From positions 62,446-126,445 of the forward strand of contig NZ_SOGN01000044.1 of NCBI RefSeq assembly GCF_004403395.1: a DNA stretch of 64,000 nt, given 5' to 3'. The notes beneath the pieces are model-generated. The model was not told the origin of the DNA. It searched no databases and saw only the letters and a list, made by a program, of their open reading frames with translations. This DNA is from Cryobacterium cheniae. GTDB taxonomy: Bacteria > Actinomycetota > Actinomycetes > Actinomycetales > Microbacteriaceae. A program made the translations under genes and the position numbers. Positions 1 to 7,695 of the stretch are shown here, piece after piece (position 1 is the first letter of the stretch; each line of letters starts with the position of its first letter).

Positions 1-1698
1 GCGCTGCGCTCGGCGAACGGGCGACGGGGCGGCGACCGCGACCGTGGCCGGGGAACCCAGCCGCGCGGCGGCTTCGAACCCGGGCGGATGGATCGTTCCG
101 AGATCGTGCGGCTGCTCGAGGGCAAACACCTGCTCCCGGCGATCTTCTTCATCTTCAGCCGCGTCGGCTGTGACCAGGCGGTCCGCCAGGTGTTGCGCGC
201 CGGCGTGCGCCTGACCGACGCGCACGAGCGCGAGGAGATCCGGCAGATCGTCGACGAACGGTGCCGCACTCTCCTGGACGAAGACCTCGGTGTCCTCGGT
301 TATTTCGAGTGGCTCGACGGCCTCGAGCGGGGCGTCGCCGCCCACCACGCCGGACTGCTGCCGGCGTTCAAAGAGGTCGTGGAGGAGCTGTTTCAGAAGA
401 AGCTGGTCAAAGCCGTCTTCGCCACCGAAACCCTGGCACTCGGCATCAACATGCCCGCCCGCACGGTGGTACTCGACAAGCTCGAAAAGTTCAACGGGGA
501 GGCGAGAGTGCCGATCACCCCGGGGGAGTACACCCAACTCACCGGGCGGGCCGGGCGGCGCGGCATCGACATCGAGGGCCACTCGGTGATCCAGTGGGCA
601 TCCGGACTCGACCCGCAGACGGTCGCGTCCCTCGCTTCCCGGCGTACCTATCCGCTCAATTCCAGCTTCAAGCCGACCTACAATATGGCCGTCAACCTGA
701 TCGATCAGTTCGGGCGGGAGCGCACGCGCGAGGTCCTCGAGTCCTCGTTCGCCCAGTTCCAGGCCGATCGCGCGGTCGTCGACCTGGCACGCAAAGTGCG
801 CCAGCAGGAGGAATCCCTGGCCGGGTTCGCCAAATCCATGGACTGCCATCTGGGCGACTTCACCGAGTACTCCGCCATCCGGCGCAACCTCACCGAGGTC
901 GAGCGCCAGAATGCGGCGGGGGAGACCGGCGCCCGAGCGGCACGCGAGCGCCGCCAGCGCGAACTGGGCGGTCTGCGCAAACGCATGCGCGAGCACCCCT
1001 GCCACAGTTGCCCGGAGCGCGAGCAGCACGCTCGGTGGGCGCAGCGCTGGTGGAAGCTGAAACGCGACACGGATGCCCTCACCCAGCAGATCACAACCCG
1101 TACCGGCGCCGTCGCCCGCGTCTTCGACCGGGTGACCGAGGTCCTGGTGGGCCACGGCTACCTCCTCGAGGGTCCCGACGGCACGGTCACGCTCAGCCCG
1201 AGCGGTCTGATGCTCCGCCGCATCTACGCAGACCGCGACCTGCTCGTCGCGGAGTCCCTCCGCCGGGGCCTGTGGAACGACCTCGATCCGGCCGGCCTCG
1301 CCGCAATGGCCTGCGCCCTCGTCTTCGAACCCCGCCGCGAAGAGGGTCTGATCGATCCGCGCTACCTGCCGAAGGGTGCCTTCCGGGAGGCCCTGCACGA
1401 GACCCAGGAGCTGTGGAGCCGCCTCGACGACCTCGAACGCGACCATAAGCTTCCGGGAAGCAACCCCCTCGCCGTCGGTCTCAGCCTGGCGATGTGGAAG
1501 TGGGCGCGTGCCGGCTCGCTCATAGATGTCCTGGACGAGGCCGAGATGGCGGCGGGGGACTTCGTGCGCTGGACGAAACAGACCATCGACCTGCTGGACC
1601 AGCTCTCGGTCGTGGCCGACGACCCGGTCGGCCGTACGGCGCGCAAGGCCATGGACGCGATCCGCCGCGGGATCGTGGCCTACTCATCGGTCGCTTAG
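1..1698 (+). CDS. helY: Ski2-like ATP-dependent RNA helicase, C-terminal part (5' end outside window)
   Basis: The reading frame is open from base 1, so the N-terminal RecA-like domain with Walker A and DExH lies upstream; about 565 residues are visible. The second helicase domain is clear: the ATETLALGINMPARTVV block and motif VI QLTGRAGRRGID near codon 180. It is followed by a basic, charged middle region with a CxxC pair (HPCHSCPE) and a C-terminal DSHCT-type helical domain. This order is typical of the actinobacterial HelY/Mtr4-like helicases, which unwind structured RNA using ATP. An internal ATG at 88 is not the real start, because the coding frame continues upstream of it. The stop codon at 1696-1698 lies inside the likely -10 hexamer of the next gene. 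Confidence 0.9.
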   Translation, partial: ALRSANGRRGGDRDRGRGTQPRGGFEPGRMDRSEIVRLLEGKHLLPAIFFIFSRVGCDQAVRQVLRAGVRLTDAHEREEIRQIVDERCRTLLDEDLGVLGYFEWLDGLERGVAAHHAGLLPAFKEVVEELFQKKLVKAVFATETLALGINMPARTVVLDKLEKFNGEARVPITPGEYTQLTGRAGRRGIDIEGHSVIQWASGLDPQTVASLASRRTYPLNSSFKPTYNMAVNLIDQFGRERTREVLESSFAQFQADRAVVDLARKVRQQEESLAGFAKSMDCHLGDFTEYSAIRRNLTEVERQNAAGETGARAARERRQRELGGLRKRMREHPCHSCPEREQHARWAQRWWKLKRDTDALTQQITTRTGAVARVFDRVTEVLVGHGYLLEGPDGTVTLSPSGLMLRRIYADRDLLVAESLRRGLWNDLDPAGLAAMACALVFEPRREEGLIDPRYLPKGAFREALHETQELWSRLDDLERDHKLPGSNPLAVGLSLAMWKWARAGSLIDVLDEAEMAAGDFVRWTKQTIDLLDQLSVVADDPVGRTARKAMDAIRRGIVAYSSVA

Positions 1699-1701
1699 GC
1701 T
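1696..1701 (+). promoter_or_regulatory. -10 element of leaderless lnt, overlapping the helY stop codon
   Basis: TAGGCT lies six bases before the lnt GTG and includes the helY TAG stop. No Shine-Dalgarno sequence precedes the GTG. The leaderless interpretation is inferred. Confidence 0.5.
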
Positions 1702-1707
1702 GATGAC

Positions 1708-3252
1708 GTGATTTCGGGGACCCTACGACGGCTTGCCCTACCGCTGCCGGCCGCCATTCTGCTCGTCGCGGTGGCAGGCGCGATCCTCGACGCCGGTTTC
1801 CCTGATCGGTCGTGGTGGATTCTGGCCCCGGTCGGGGTTTTCCTGATGCTGCTTGCCCTTCTGGGCCGTGGCCTCTGGTCCGGCCTGCTGATCGGGATGG
1901 TGGGCGGCCTGTCGTTCTGGCTGATCCACATCAGCTGGCTGACGCTGTACCTGGGACCTGTTCCGTGGCTGGCGCTGGCCGGCCTTCAATCCATCTTCTT
2001 CGGCATCAGCCTGGCGTTGATCGGGGTCGTGCTGGAGGCAGGGCCGCGGGTGTGGCCGTCCACGCTGGGCCGCGTCGGCGTGATCCCGGTGGTGGTGGCC
2101 GGGCTGTGGACGGCGCGGGAAGCACTCTCCTCGGTCTGGCCGTACGGCGGATTCGCCTGGGGCCGGGTGGCCATCTCCCAGTCCGAGAGCCCGTTCAATT
2201 CGCTGGTGGCCTGGGTCGGCATGTCGGGGCTCAGCTTCCTCCTGGTCTGGCTCTGCGCCCTGGCCCTGCAGTTGGTCCGCGAAACCCCGGTGCGGCTCAC
2301 TGTGCGCGCAGGCATCGCGGCGGCGGCGATCGCGGTCCTGCTGATCATCCCGGCGTGGCCGACGGTTCAAACGGGCCAGGCCCGTCTGGCCGCTGTCCAG
2401 GGGGCATCCGACGCCGGCCTGTTCGCGCGCTACTCGCCGGGGCAGATCCTGGCGGACCATACTTCGGCGACCCTGGCCGTGATCGACGAGGAGGTCGACT
2501 TCGTCGTATGGCCGGAGAACGCCAGCGACATCGACCCGCTCCGCTCCACGGATGCCGCGAAGAACCTGGACTACCTCAGCCGCACGATGGGCGTCCCGAT
2601 CATCGCCGGCACTATCACCCAGCGGGACAACAAGTTCTACAACAGCTCTCTGCTCTGGCAGGAAGGGCAGGGCGCCGTGGACATCTATGACAAGGTCCAT
2701 CCGGTTCCCTTCGCAGAGTACATGCCCGACCGCGCGTTCTGGCGGCCGTTCGCCCCCGAACTGATCGACCTCATCGCACGCGACTACTCCATCGGCACCC
2801 GGGACAACGTCTTCGACATCAACGGAATCATGGCGGGGATCGCCATCTGCTTCGATATCGCCGACGACCAGCTGGTGCAGGAGATGGTCGACGACGGGGC
2901 CGAGATCATCCTCGCCCAGACGAACAACGCGGATTTCGGCCGCACGGATGAGAGCGTGCAACAGCTGGCCATCGCACGGCTGCGGGCGATCGAGGCCGGG
3001 CGCACGGTCGTCAACATCTCGACCGTCGGCACCAGTGCCATCATCACGCCGGACGGCGCCACCCTCGACAGTCTGCCGACCTGGCTACCCGGGGCCATGG
3101 TGCAGACGGTTCCACTCAGCTCCACCGTCACCCCGGCCATGGCGGCGGGCCGGGGGATCGAGTGGCTGGTCGCCGGCCTCGGCCTGGCCGGGTTCGTGTT
3201 GTGTTCCCTTAACGAACTACGCGCCCGACGGAATCGGGCGCGTAGCGTGTGA
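1708..3252 (+). CDS. lnt: apolipoprotein N-acyltransferase
   Basis: A 514-residue membrane enzyme that adds the third acyl chain to the N-terminal cysteine of lipoproteins. About six to seven hydrophobic segments occupy the first 215 residues. They are followed by a carbon-nitrogen hydrolase domain and a last membrane segment near residue 490. The nitrilase-type triad is present: Glu270 (VWPENAS), Lys329 (YDKVHPVPF) and Cys381 (AICFDI). The start is GTG at 1708, nine bases after the helY stop, with a TANNNT -10 and no ribosome binding site. In mycobacteria Lnt can be fused to a mannosyltransferase (Ppm1); here it stands alone. A perfect 12-bp hairpin lies in the last codons. Confidence 0.93.
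   Translation: MISGTLRRLALPLPAAILLVAVAGAILDAGFPDRSWWILAPVGVFLMLLALLGRGLWSGLLIGMVGGLSFWLIHISWLTLYLGPVPWLALAGLQSIFFGISLALIGVVLEAGPRVWPSTLGRVGVIPVVVAGLWTAREALSSVWPYGGFAWGRVAISQSESPFNSLVAWVGMSGLSFLLVWLCALALQLVRETPVRLTVRAGIAAAAIAVLLIIPAWPTVQTGQARLAAVQGASDAGLFARYSPGQILADHTSATLAVIDEEVDFVVWPENASDIDPLRSTDAAKNLDYLSRTMGVPIIAGTITQRDNKFYNSSLLWQEGQGAVDIYDKVHPVPFAEYMPDRAFWRPFAPELIDLIARDYSIGTRDNVFDINGIMAGIAICFDIADDQLVQEMVDDGAEIILAQTNNADFGRTDESVQQLAIARLRAIEAGRTVVNISTVGTSAIITPDGATLDSLPTWLPGAMVQTVPLSSTVTPAMAAGRGIEWLVAGLGLAGFVLCSLNELRARRNRARSV
3217..3245 (+). terminator. hairpin in the 3' end of lnt
   Basis: A perfect 12-bp inverted repeat (CTACGCGCCCGA / TCGGGCGCGTAG) with a 5-base loop sits in the last codons of lnt, five bases before the stop. 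No T-run follows on either strand, so it may be a U-less terminator between convergent lnt and rbpA or an mRNA-end stabiliser. Confidence 0.45.
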
Positions 3253-3307
3253 CTGAAGAGCAGGTCAGCAATCGAACCTGATCAGATGTGTCCGAGAGAG
3301 TGGCCGA

Positions 3308-3673
3308 TCAGGCGCCGATCTTCTGCTGTCCGCGACGCTGCCGCAGGAACGTCAGACGTTCTTCGAGGAGTTCCTCGAGTTCGGCGCGCGTGCGACGCTC
3401 CAGGAGCATGTCCCAGTGGGTGCGCGGTACCTTCTCGTCGGAATGGTCGACAACAACCGGCTTGGAGTCAACCAGCCGAGTTGCTGTCTGTGAACAGAAG
3501 CGACATTCCCACTCGTCAGGGGCTTCCGCCTCTGCCGAGAAGATCATGACCGTCTCCCGCGCGCACGTTGCACACAGATACGTGTGACTGACTCGTGGTG
3601 AAAAGGTAACGCCCTCTTCGCTCTGAAGGCTCTGTGCGCCTAACCTCATGCCACGCAAACTGCGGTCCGCCAT
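3308..3673 (-). CDS. rbpA: RNA polymerase-binding protein RbpA
   Basis: A 121-residue actinobacterial transcription factor that binds the principal sigma factor and stabilises the open promoter complex. The N-terminal tail MADRSLRGMRLGAQSLQSEE and the basic linker are typical. The central domain has Cys34-x2-Cys37 and Cys57-x2-Cys60. The C-terminal sigma-interaction domain runs from about 78 to 121 (VPRTHWDMLLERRTRAELEE). The start at 3673 is set by a GAGAGGAG ribosome binding site. It converges on lnt. It would act with the sigma factor encoded at 33.9-35.3 kb. The upstream DNA resembles a SigR/SigH-type promoter, which fits the known thiol-stress control of rbpA in Streptomyces. Confidence 0.95.
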   Translation of the reverse strand: MADRSLRGMRLGAQSLQSEEGVTFSPRVSHTYLCATCARETVMIFSAEAEAPDEWECRFCSQTATRLVDSKPVVVDHSDEKVPRTHWDMLLERRTRAELEELLEERLTFLRQRRGQQKIGA

Positions 3674-3710
3674 CGTGTGGTCTCCTCTCGCGATGCAACT
3701 CTCAGGTATA

Positions 3711-3737
3711 AACCATCAAGCTGGACGTTATCTTTCC
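3711..3737 (-). promoter_or_regulatory. possible SigR/SigH-type promoter of rbpA
   Basis: On the minus strand GGAAA is followed, 19 bases later, by GTT. This is close to the ECF SigR/SigH consensus GGAAT-N18/19-GTT, with one mismatch. It ends about 37 bases before the rbpA start codon. rbpA is a known SigR target in Streptomyces; the assignment here is inference. Confidence 0.4.
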
Positions 3738-3763
3738 GTTACGTGGTCTTTCGGAGACAACTC

Positions 3764-4507
3764 TCAGGTTCGCGCGGCGATGATCGCCACGGCCAGATCG
3801 CAGCGGTCGGTGACGAGCCCGTCGACGCCCAGGTCCAGGAGACGGATCATTGCCTCCGGATCGTTGATGGTCCAGACGTGTACTTCTATCCCCGCAACGT
3901 GCATGCCCCGAATGAAGCGGGGCGTGAGGATTCGGTGAAACCTCACCGTTTCCGGGACCTGCACGGCGGCAAAGCCCTTCAAAGTGCGCCGTGACAGAGC
4001 GGCCACCCCCATTTCTGCGGCCAGGACAGCGCGCATCAAGACCGAGGCGGATGCCGATGTGGCCACCCCGGGGAGCAGCCCGGCCGTTCGGCGCCGGCGG
4101 TTTTCGGAGAACGAGGTGATCAGCACCCGGTCTATGGCGCCGGCGTCCCTGACCGCTGCGGCCGTGGCCTCGACGCCCGACGTAGATTTGACGTCGATGT
4201 TGAACCGGGCCTCAGGGAACGCGTCGAGTCCCTCACGCAGGGAGGCGAATGATTGACCCTTGCCGAGTCCGATGCGCCGAAGTTCGCCCATCGTGAGCTG
4301 ATCCAGGCGGATGCGGGTTCCCGCCACATCATGGTCGGCGTCGTGGCTGAGCACGGCGATTCCGTCGTCCGTGGCGTGGACATCCGTTTCGATGTGCGTC
4401 GCGCCGGCGGCCAGGGCGTGCCGGAAGGCCAGAAGGGTGTTCTCCGGTGCGTCGAGGGAGAGCCCGCGATGGGCGAAAACGCGCGGCCCGGCCCCCTCGA
4501 GGAACAT
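3764..4507 (-). CDS. glycerophosphodiester phosphodiesterase
   Basis: A 247-residue cytoplasmic TIM-barrel enzyme that cleaves glycerophosphodiesters to glycerol-3-phosphate and an alcohol. Signature residues are His13-Arg14 (AHRG), Glu22-Asn23 (PENT), Glu40 and Asp42 (ETDVH), and His55-Asp56 (LSHDAD). The C-terminal EVHVWTIND and GVDGLVTDR strands are typical of UgpQ-like enzymes. No signal peptide is seen. It is the third gene of an nfeD-SPFH-GDPD operon and starts six bases after the SPFH stop. The product could feed the glycerol pathway encoded downstream, although no glpD is in the window. Confidence 0.9.
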   Translation of the reverse strand: MFLEGAGPRVFAHRGLSLDAPENTLLAFRHALAAGATHIETDVHATDDGIAVLSHDADHDVAGTRIRLDQLTMGELRRIGLGKGQSFASLREGLDAFPEARFNIDVKSTSGVEATAAAVRDAGAIDRVLITSFSENRRRRTAGLLPGVATSASASVLMRAVLAAEMGVAALSRRTLKGFAAVQVPETVRFHRILTPRFIRGMHVAGIEVHVWTINDPEAMIRLLDLGVDGLVTDRCDLAVAIIAART

Positions 4508-4513
4508 GGTTGC

Positions 4514-5530
4514 CTATGCCTCCGTGGCCGCGGGGGCGTAACCAGTCTGGGCTGTTGGGGCTATTGGGGCTGTTGGGGCTGTAGGGGCTGGCGGTACTGG
4601 CGGTACCGAGCCGGCCGAGCCGGCCGTGCCGCCGGCGGCGTGGCCGAATGCCGCACCGATGCCGTTCATCGCCGCGGTGAGCTCGCTGGGTACAATCCAC
4701 AATTTGTTCGCGCTGCCATCAGCGAGCTTGGGGAGGGTCAGAAGATACTGGTAGGCGAGCAGCTTCGGATCCGGATCACCGTCGTGGATCGCTTTGAACA
4801 CCGTGGTGATCGCCTCGGCCTCACCCTGGGCGCGCAGGACGGCCGCCTTCGCGTCGCCTTCCGCGGACAGGATGGCGGCCTGCCGAGCGCCCTCGGCCGT
4901 CAGAATCGCGGACTGCTTCGTGCCCTCAGCGGTCAGGATGACGGCGCGGCGGTCGCGCTCGGCTCGCATCTGCTTCTCCATCGAGTCCTGGATGGAGAGG
5001 GGAGGGTCGATCGCCTTCAGCTCCACCCGGCCGACTCGGATGCCCCACTTGCCGGTCGCCTCGTCCAGCACGATCCGCAGCTGCCCGTTGATGTTGTCAC
5101 GGCTGGTCAGGGCCTCTTCGAGGTTGAGGCCACCGACCACATTGCGCAGAGTTGTCGTGGTGAGCTGTTCGACAGCGCCCAGGTAATTCGCGATCTCATA
5201 CGTGGCCGCTCGCGCATCCGTGACCTGGAAATAGACCACAGTGTCGATGGAAACCACGAGATTGTCCTCGGTGATCACCGGTTGCGGGGGAAACGACACG
5301 ACCTGCTCGCGCATATCGAGAAGCGGTCTCACCCGGTCGACGAAGGGGACCAAGATGTTCAGGCCCGGCTGGAGCGTCTTGTGATATTTGCCCAGTCGCT
5401 CGACGACCCCGGCATTGGCCTGCGGAATGATCTTGATGGCCCGGATCAGAACGACGACAACGAACACCCCCATCACCAGGAGGAGGGCGACAACGAAGAT
5501 TTGGCCGATGGTTTCATTCGTGGGAAGCAC
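4514..5530 (-). CDS. SPFH/band 7 (stomatin-like) membrane protein
   Basis: A 338-residue membrane scaffold protein of the stomatin/prohibitin family. One N-terminal membrane helix spans about residues 9-30. The SPFH domain follows (IIPQANAGVVERLGKY). Next comes an Ala/Glu-rich coiled coil with repeated TAEG units near 200-250, then a flexible Pro/Ala/Thr tail from about 310. The GTG start overlaps the nfeD stop by one base (TAGTG), indicating translational coupling. SPFH and NfeD proteins usually occur as a pair and organise membrane microdomains. The tail is encoded by a 9-bp tandem repeat. Confidence 0.9.
   Translation of the reverse strand: MLPTNETIGQIFVVALLLVMGVFVVVVLIRAIKIIPQANAGVVERLGKYHKTLQPGLNILVPFVDRVRPLLDMREQVVSFPPQPVITEDNLVVSIDTVVYFQVTDARAATYEIANYLGAVEQLTTTTLRNVVGGLNLEEALTSRDNINGQLRIVLDEATGKWGIRVGRVELKAIDPPLSIQDSMEKQMRAERDRRAVILTAEGTKQSAILTAEGARQAAILSAEGDAKAAVLRAQGEAEAITTVFKAIHDGDPDPKLLAYQYLLTLPKLADGSANKLWIVPSELTAAMNGIGAAFGHAAGGTAGSAGSVPPVPPAPTAPTAPIAPTAQTGYAPAATEA
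4550..4594. repeat. 9-bp tandem repeat in SPFH gene tail
   Basis: Five near-identical 9-base units (GGCTGTTGG type) in frame with the SPFH gene. On the minus strand they encode Ala-Pro-Thr triplets of the C-terminal tail. In-frame copy-number changes would alter tail length only. Confidence 0.8.
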
Positions 5531-6000
5531 TAGGTGACGTTCCTTTCAGAGGGTAGGACGACGGCGGTGGAGCCTTCGATCGCGGCTACGCGAACAGTGT
5601 CGCCGGGTTCGGCGGATTGCCTGTCGGTGTCGGGGGAGAGGCGAGCGGTCCAGGTTTCGCCGTTGGCCAGTTTGACCATTCCGCCCGAGAGCCGAACGGT
5701 GGACAGCACTTGCGCGCTCATGCCGAGCAGTGCGGCTACATTGCTGGGCGTATGGTCGGCACCCGTTCGCAACAGTCGCAGGAGGACCGGACGGATGAGC
5801 AGGATGAGCAGGACCGAAACCACGGCGGCGATGACGATCTGGAACCACCAAACGGCTCCCAGCAGGTTCGCACCCAGGCCGGCGAGGCTCCCGACTGCGA
5901 CCATCAAAAAGGTGAACTCGAGGGACAGCAACTCGATGATCACGCAGACAAGGATGAAGACGAGCCAAACGATCCACAGGTAGTCGGTCAGGTCAGCCAT
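5530..6000 (-). CDS. NfeD-family membrane protein
   Basis: 156 residues. Two to three hydrophobic segments lie in residues 6-75, followed by a small soluble OB-fold domain (about 85-150; LANGETWTARL, PGDTVRVAAIEG) characteristic of short NfeD proteins. It is the first gene of the nfeD-SPFH-GDPD operon, and its TAG stop overlaps the SPFH start codon by one base. The family acts with SPFH proteins in membrane organisation. The start at 6000 gives a standard N-terminus; a GAGAGG motif lies about 13 bases upstream, somewhat far for a ribosome binding site. Confidence 0.88.
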   Translation of the reverse strand: MADLTDYLWIVWLVFILVCVIIELLSLEFTFLMVAVGSLAGLGANLLGAVWWFQIVIAAVVSVLLILLIRPVLLRLLRTGADHTPSNVAALLGMSAQVLSTVRLSGGMVKLANGETWTARLSPDTDRQSAEPGDTVRVAAIEGSTAVVLPSERNVT

Positions 6001-6102
6001 TGATTTCGGAGCCTCTCACGTGACGTTTCGCTTCCGAAGCTATCACCTGCTCGTCGGCCGGTGTCGAGGCAGGCCGGGGCAGAGTCGGGCGACTCCTATT
6101 GC

Positions 6103-6108
6103 TAAGAT
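6103..6108 (+). promoter_or_regulatory. -10 element of SDR gene (leaderless candidate)
   Basis: TAAGAT lies eight bases before the GTG at 6117. No ribosome binding site precedes the GTG. Confidence 0.4.
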
Positions 6109-6116
6109 TCCGTGTT

Positions 6117-6908
6117 GTGAGTATTGCACCCAAAACCCCCCTCGACGCCGGCTCTCTCACCGGCAAACGCGCTCTCGTCACCGGGTCCTCCCGTGGTGTC
6201 GGAGCGGCCACCGTCGGCTTCTTCGCCGAGGCGGGCGCCAGCGTTGCGATCAACTTCCGCAACAAAGAGACTCGCGCGATCAAGGTCGCCGACGCGATTC
6301 GCGCCGCAGACGGTACTGCTATCACGGTCGGCGCCGACCTGACGGATGCTGCCTCCGTGGCGTCCATGTTCGAAACCATCCGTGCGGAATTCGGCGGCCT
6401 GGACATCCTCGTCATGAACGCCTCCGGCGGGATGGAGAGCGGTATGGCCGAGGATTACGCCATGCGGCTGAACCGGGACGCCCAGGTCAACCTGTTGAAC
6501 GCGGCACGACCGTTGCTCGCTCCGGGTTCCCGCGTGGTGTTCGTCACCAGCCACCAGGCCCACTTCGTCGAGACCACGACCACGATGGCCGAGTACGAGC
6601 CGGTCGCCCGCAGCAAGCGGGCCGGCGAGGATGCCCTGCGGGCCCTCATCCCCGAGCTCGCGAACGCCGGTATCGGTTTCGTCGTCGTTTCGGGCGACAT
6701 CATTGAAGGAACGGTCACTGCCGTTCTGCTCGAGCGTGCCAGCCCCGGAACCATGAACGCCCGCAAGGATGCCGCCGGCCGGCTGTACAACGTCAGCGAA
6801 TTCGCCGCCGAGGTTGCGCTGGCGGCCGTCGAAACCGTGCCGGAGAACAACACCCGGTACGTCGGAGACATCGCCGACTACGTCGGCGAAGCCGCCGGCC
6901 AGAGCTGA
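6117..6908 (+). CDS. SDR-family NAD(P)-dependent oxidoreductase
   Basis: About 263 residues with a Rossmann fold: the cofactor loop is TGSSRGVGAATVGFF near the N-terminus and NASGG marks strand 4. The usual catalytic YxxxK is recognisable as YEPVARSKRAGED with an enlarged spacing (Tyr-x5-Ser-Lys), so the active site is atypical. The substrate is not predictable. GTG at 6117 is preferred to TTG at 6099 because a -10 hexamer lies just upstream and residues before it are not conserved-looking. It converges with the DUF308 gene; a small 6-bp hairpin (6915-6930) lies between them. Confidence 0.8.
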   Translation: MSIAPKTPLDAGSLTGKRALVTGSSRGVGAATVGFFAEAGASVAINFRNKETRAIKVADAIRAADGTAITVGADLTDAASVASMFETIRAEFGGLDILVMNASGGMESGMAEDYAMRLNRDAQVNLLNAARPLLAPGSRVVFVTSHQAHFVETTTTMAEYEPVARSKRAGEDALRALIPELANAGIGFVVVSGDIIEGTVTAVLLERASPGTMNARKDAAGRLYNVSEFAAEVALAAVETVPENNTRYVGDIADYVGEAAGQS

Positions 6909-6937
6909 CGTCTCCGCAGATCACTCTGCGCAAATAG

Positions 6938-7534
6938 CTAGGCAGTGTCGAACGTCGCGTCTTGACCCCGGCCGAACATGAAGGCCTGCACCAGCTGAAC
7001 AATCCCGGACAGGACGAGGAACACTCCGCCGATCACCACCAGGATGGTGACCGACTCGACGGGGGAGAAGAGCACCACAACGCCGGCGACGACGCCGATG
7101 GCTCCGAAAACGGTTCCGAACCACCGGCTGGAGTCGGGCGACGTCTCCACCAGTGCGGCTACGCCCTCCACGATCCAGGAGATGCCGATGAGCAGTCCGA
7201 GCACGGCGAGAGAATCCAGGGGGTTCCTGATCGCCACGATGCCGCCGACGACCAGCAGCACGCCGAGCAGGATGTTCAGCACCCGGCTGCCACCGGAGGC
7301 GCCCTTCGTGAGTAAACCTCGCGCCACATGGACGATCCCGCTGATCAGGAAGTACAGCCCGAACAGGACGCCAAGGACGGCGACGGTGGTGTCCGGCCAA
7401 ACCAGAATCACGATGCCGACGACCAGCGCCAGCAGGCCGGTTCCTGCGATGGCCAGCCGCACCCCGGTGATCTCTGACTTGCTGAGCGCTCTCGCATCCA
7501 ACGAGAGATCGTAGGCCGTGACAGTACTGGGCAT
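6938..7534 (-). CDS. HdeD/DUF308-family membrane protein
   Basis: 198 residues made of six predicted membrane helices arranged as three two-helix DUF308 repeats (LLALVVGIVILVWP, LLVVGGIVAIRNP and VVAGVVVLFSP). HdeD-like proteins are small inner-membrane proteins linked to acid or general stress in enterobacteria; the actinobacterial function is unknown. The start at 7534 is preferred over an upstream in-frame ATG at 7591, because a GAGAGG motif lies about 10 bases before it and the extra 19 residues are polar and unlike the family. Confidence 0.82.
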   Translation of the reverse strand: MPSTVTAYDLSLDARALSKSEITGVRLAIAGTGLLALVVGIVILVWPDTTVAVLGVLFGLYFLISGIVHVARGLLTKGASGGSRVLNILLGVLLVVGGIVAIRNPLDSLAVLGLLIGISWIVEGVAALVETSPDSSRWFGTVFGAIGVVAGVVVLFSPVESVTILVVIGGVFLVLSGIVQLVQAFMFGRGQDATFDTA

Positions 7535-7627
7535 TTCAGCCGCCTCTCGGTGTCGGTCGACGTGCGACGTCTCGGACCTTGTGGAACACACGATAGTCAG
7601 TGCTGCCGACCGCGTCCAGACTTTCCT

Positions 7628-7657
7628 TTATCTGACCGATAATGCACATTATGTCAG
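7628..7657 (-). promoter_or_regulatory. dyad operator and probable promoter upstream of the DUF308 gene
   Basis: An inverted repeat, CTGAC..ATAATG CA CATTAT GTCAG, lies in an AT-rich island of otherwise GC-rich DNA. On the minus strand CTGACA and AGATAA, 18 bases apart, could be -35 and -10, which would place the dyad in the spacer as a repressor site. No regulator gene is adjacent. Confidence 0.35.
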
Positions 7658-7695
7658 TATGGATCTGAACGGGGTGCGTTCTATGGAGGATCTGA

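Noticed and set aside
6915..6930. CGCAGA/TCTGCG hairpin between the SDR and DUF308 genes
   Set aside because: Only six base pairs and no T-run on either side; not called as a terminator.
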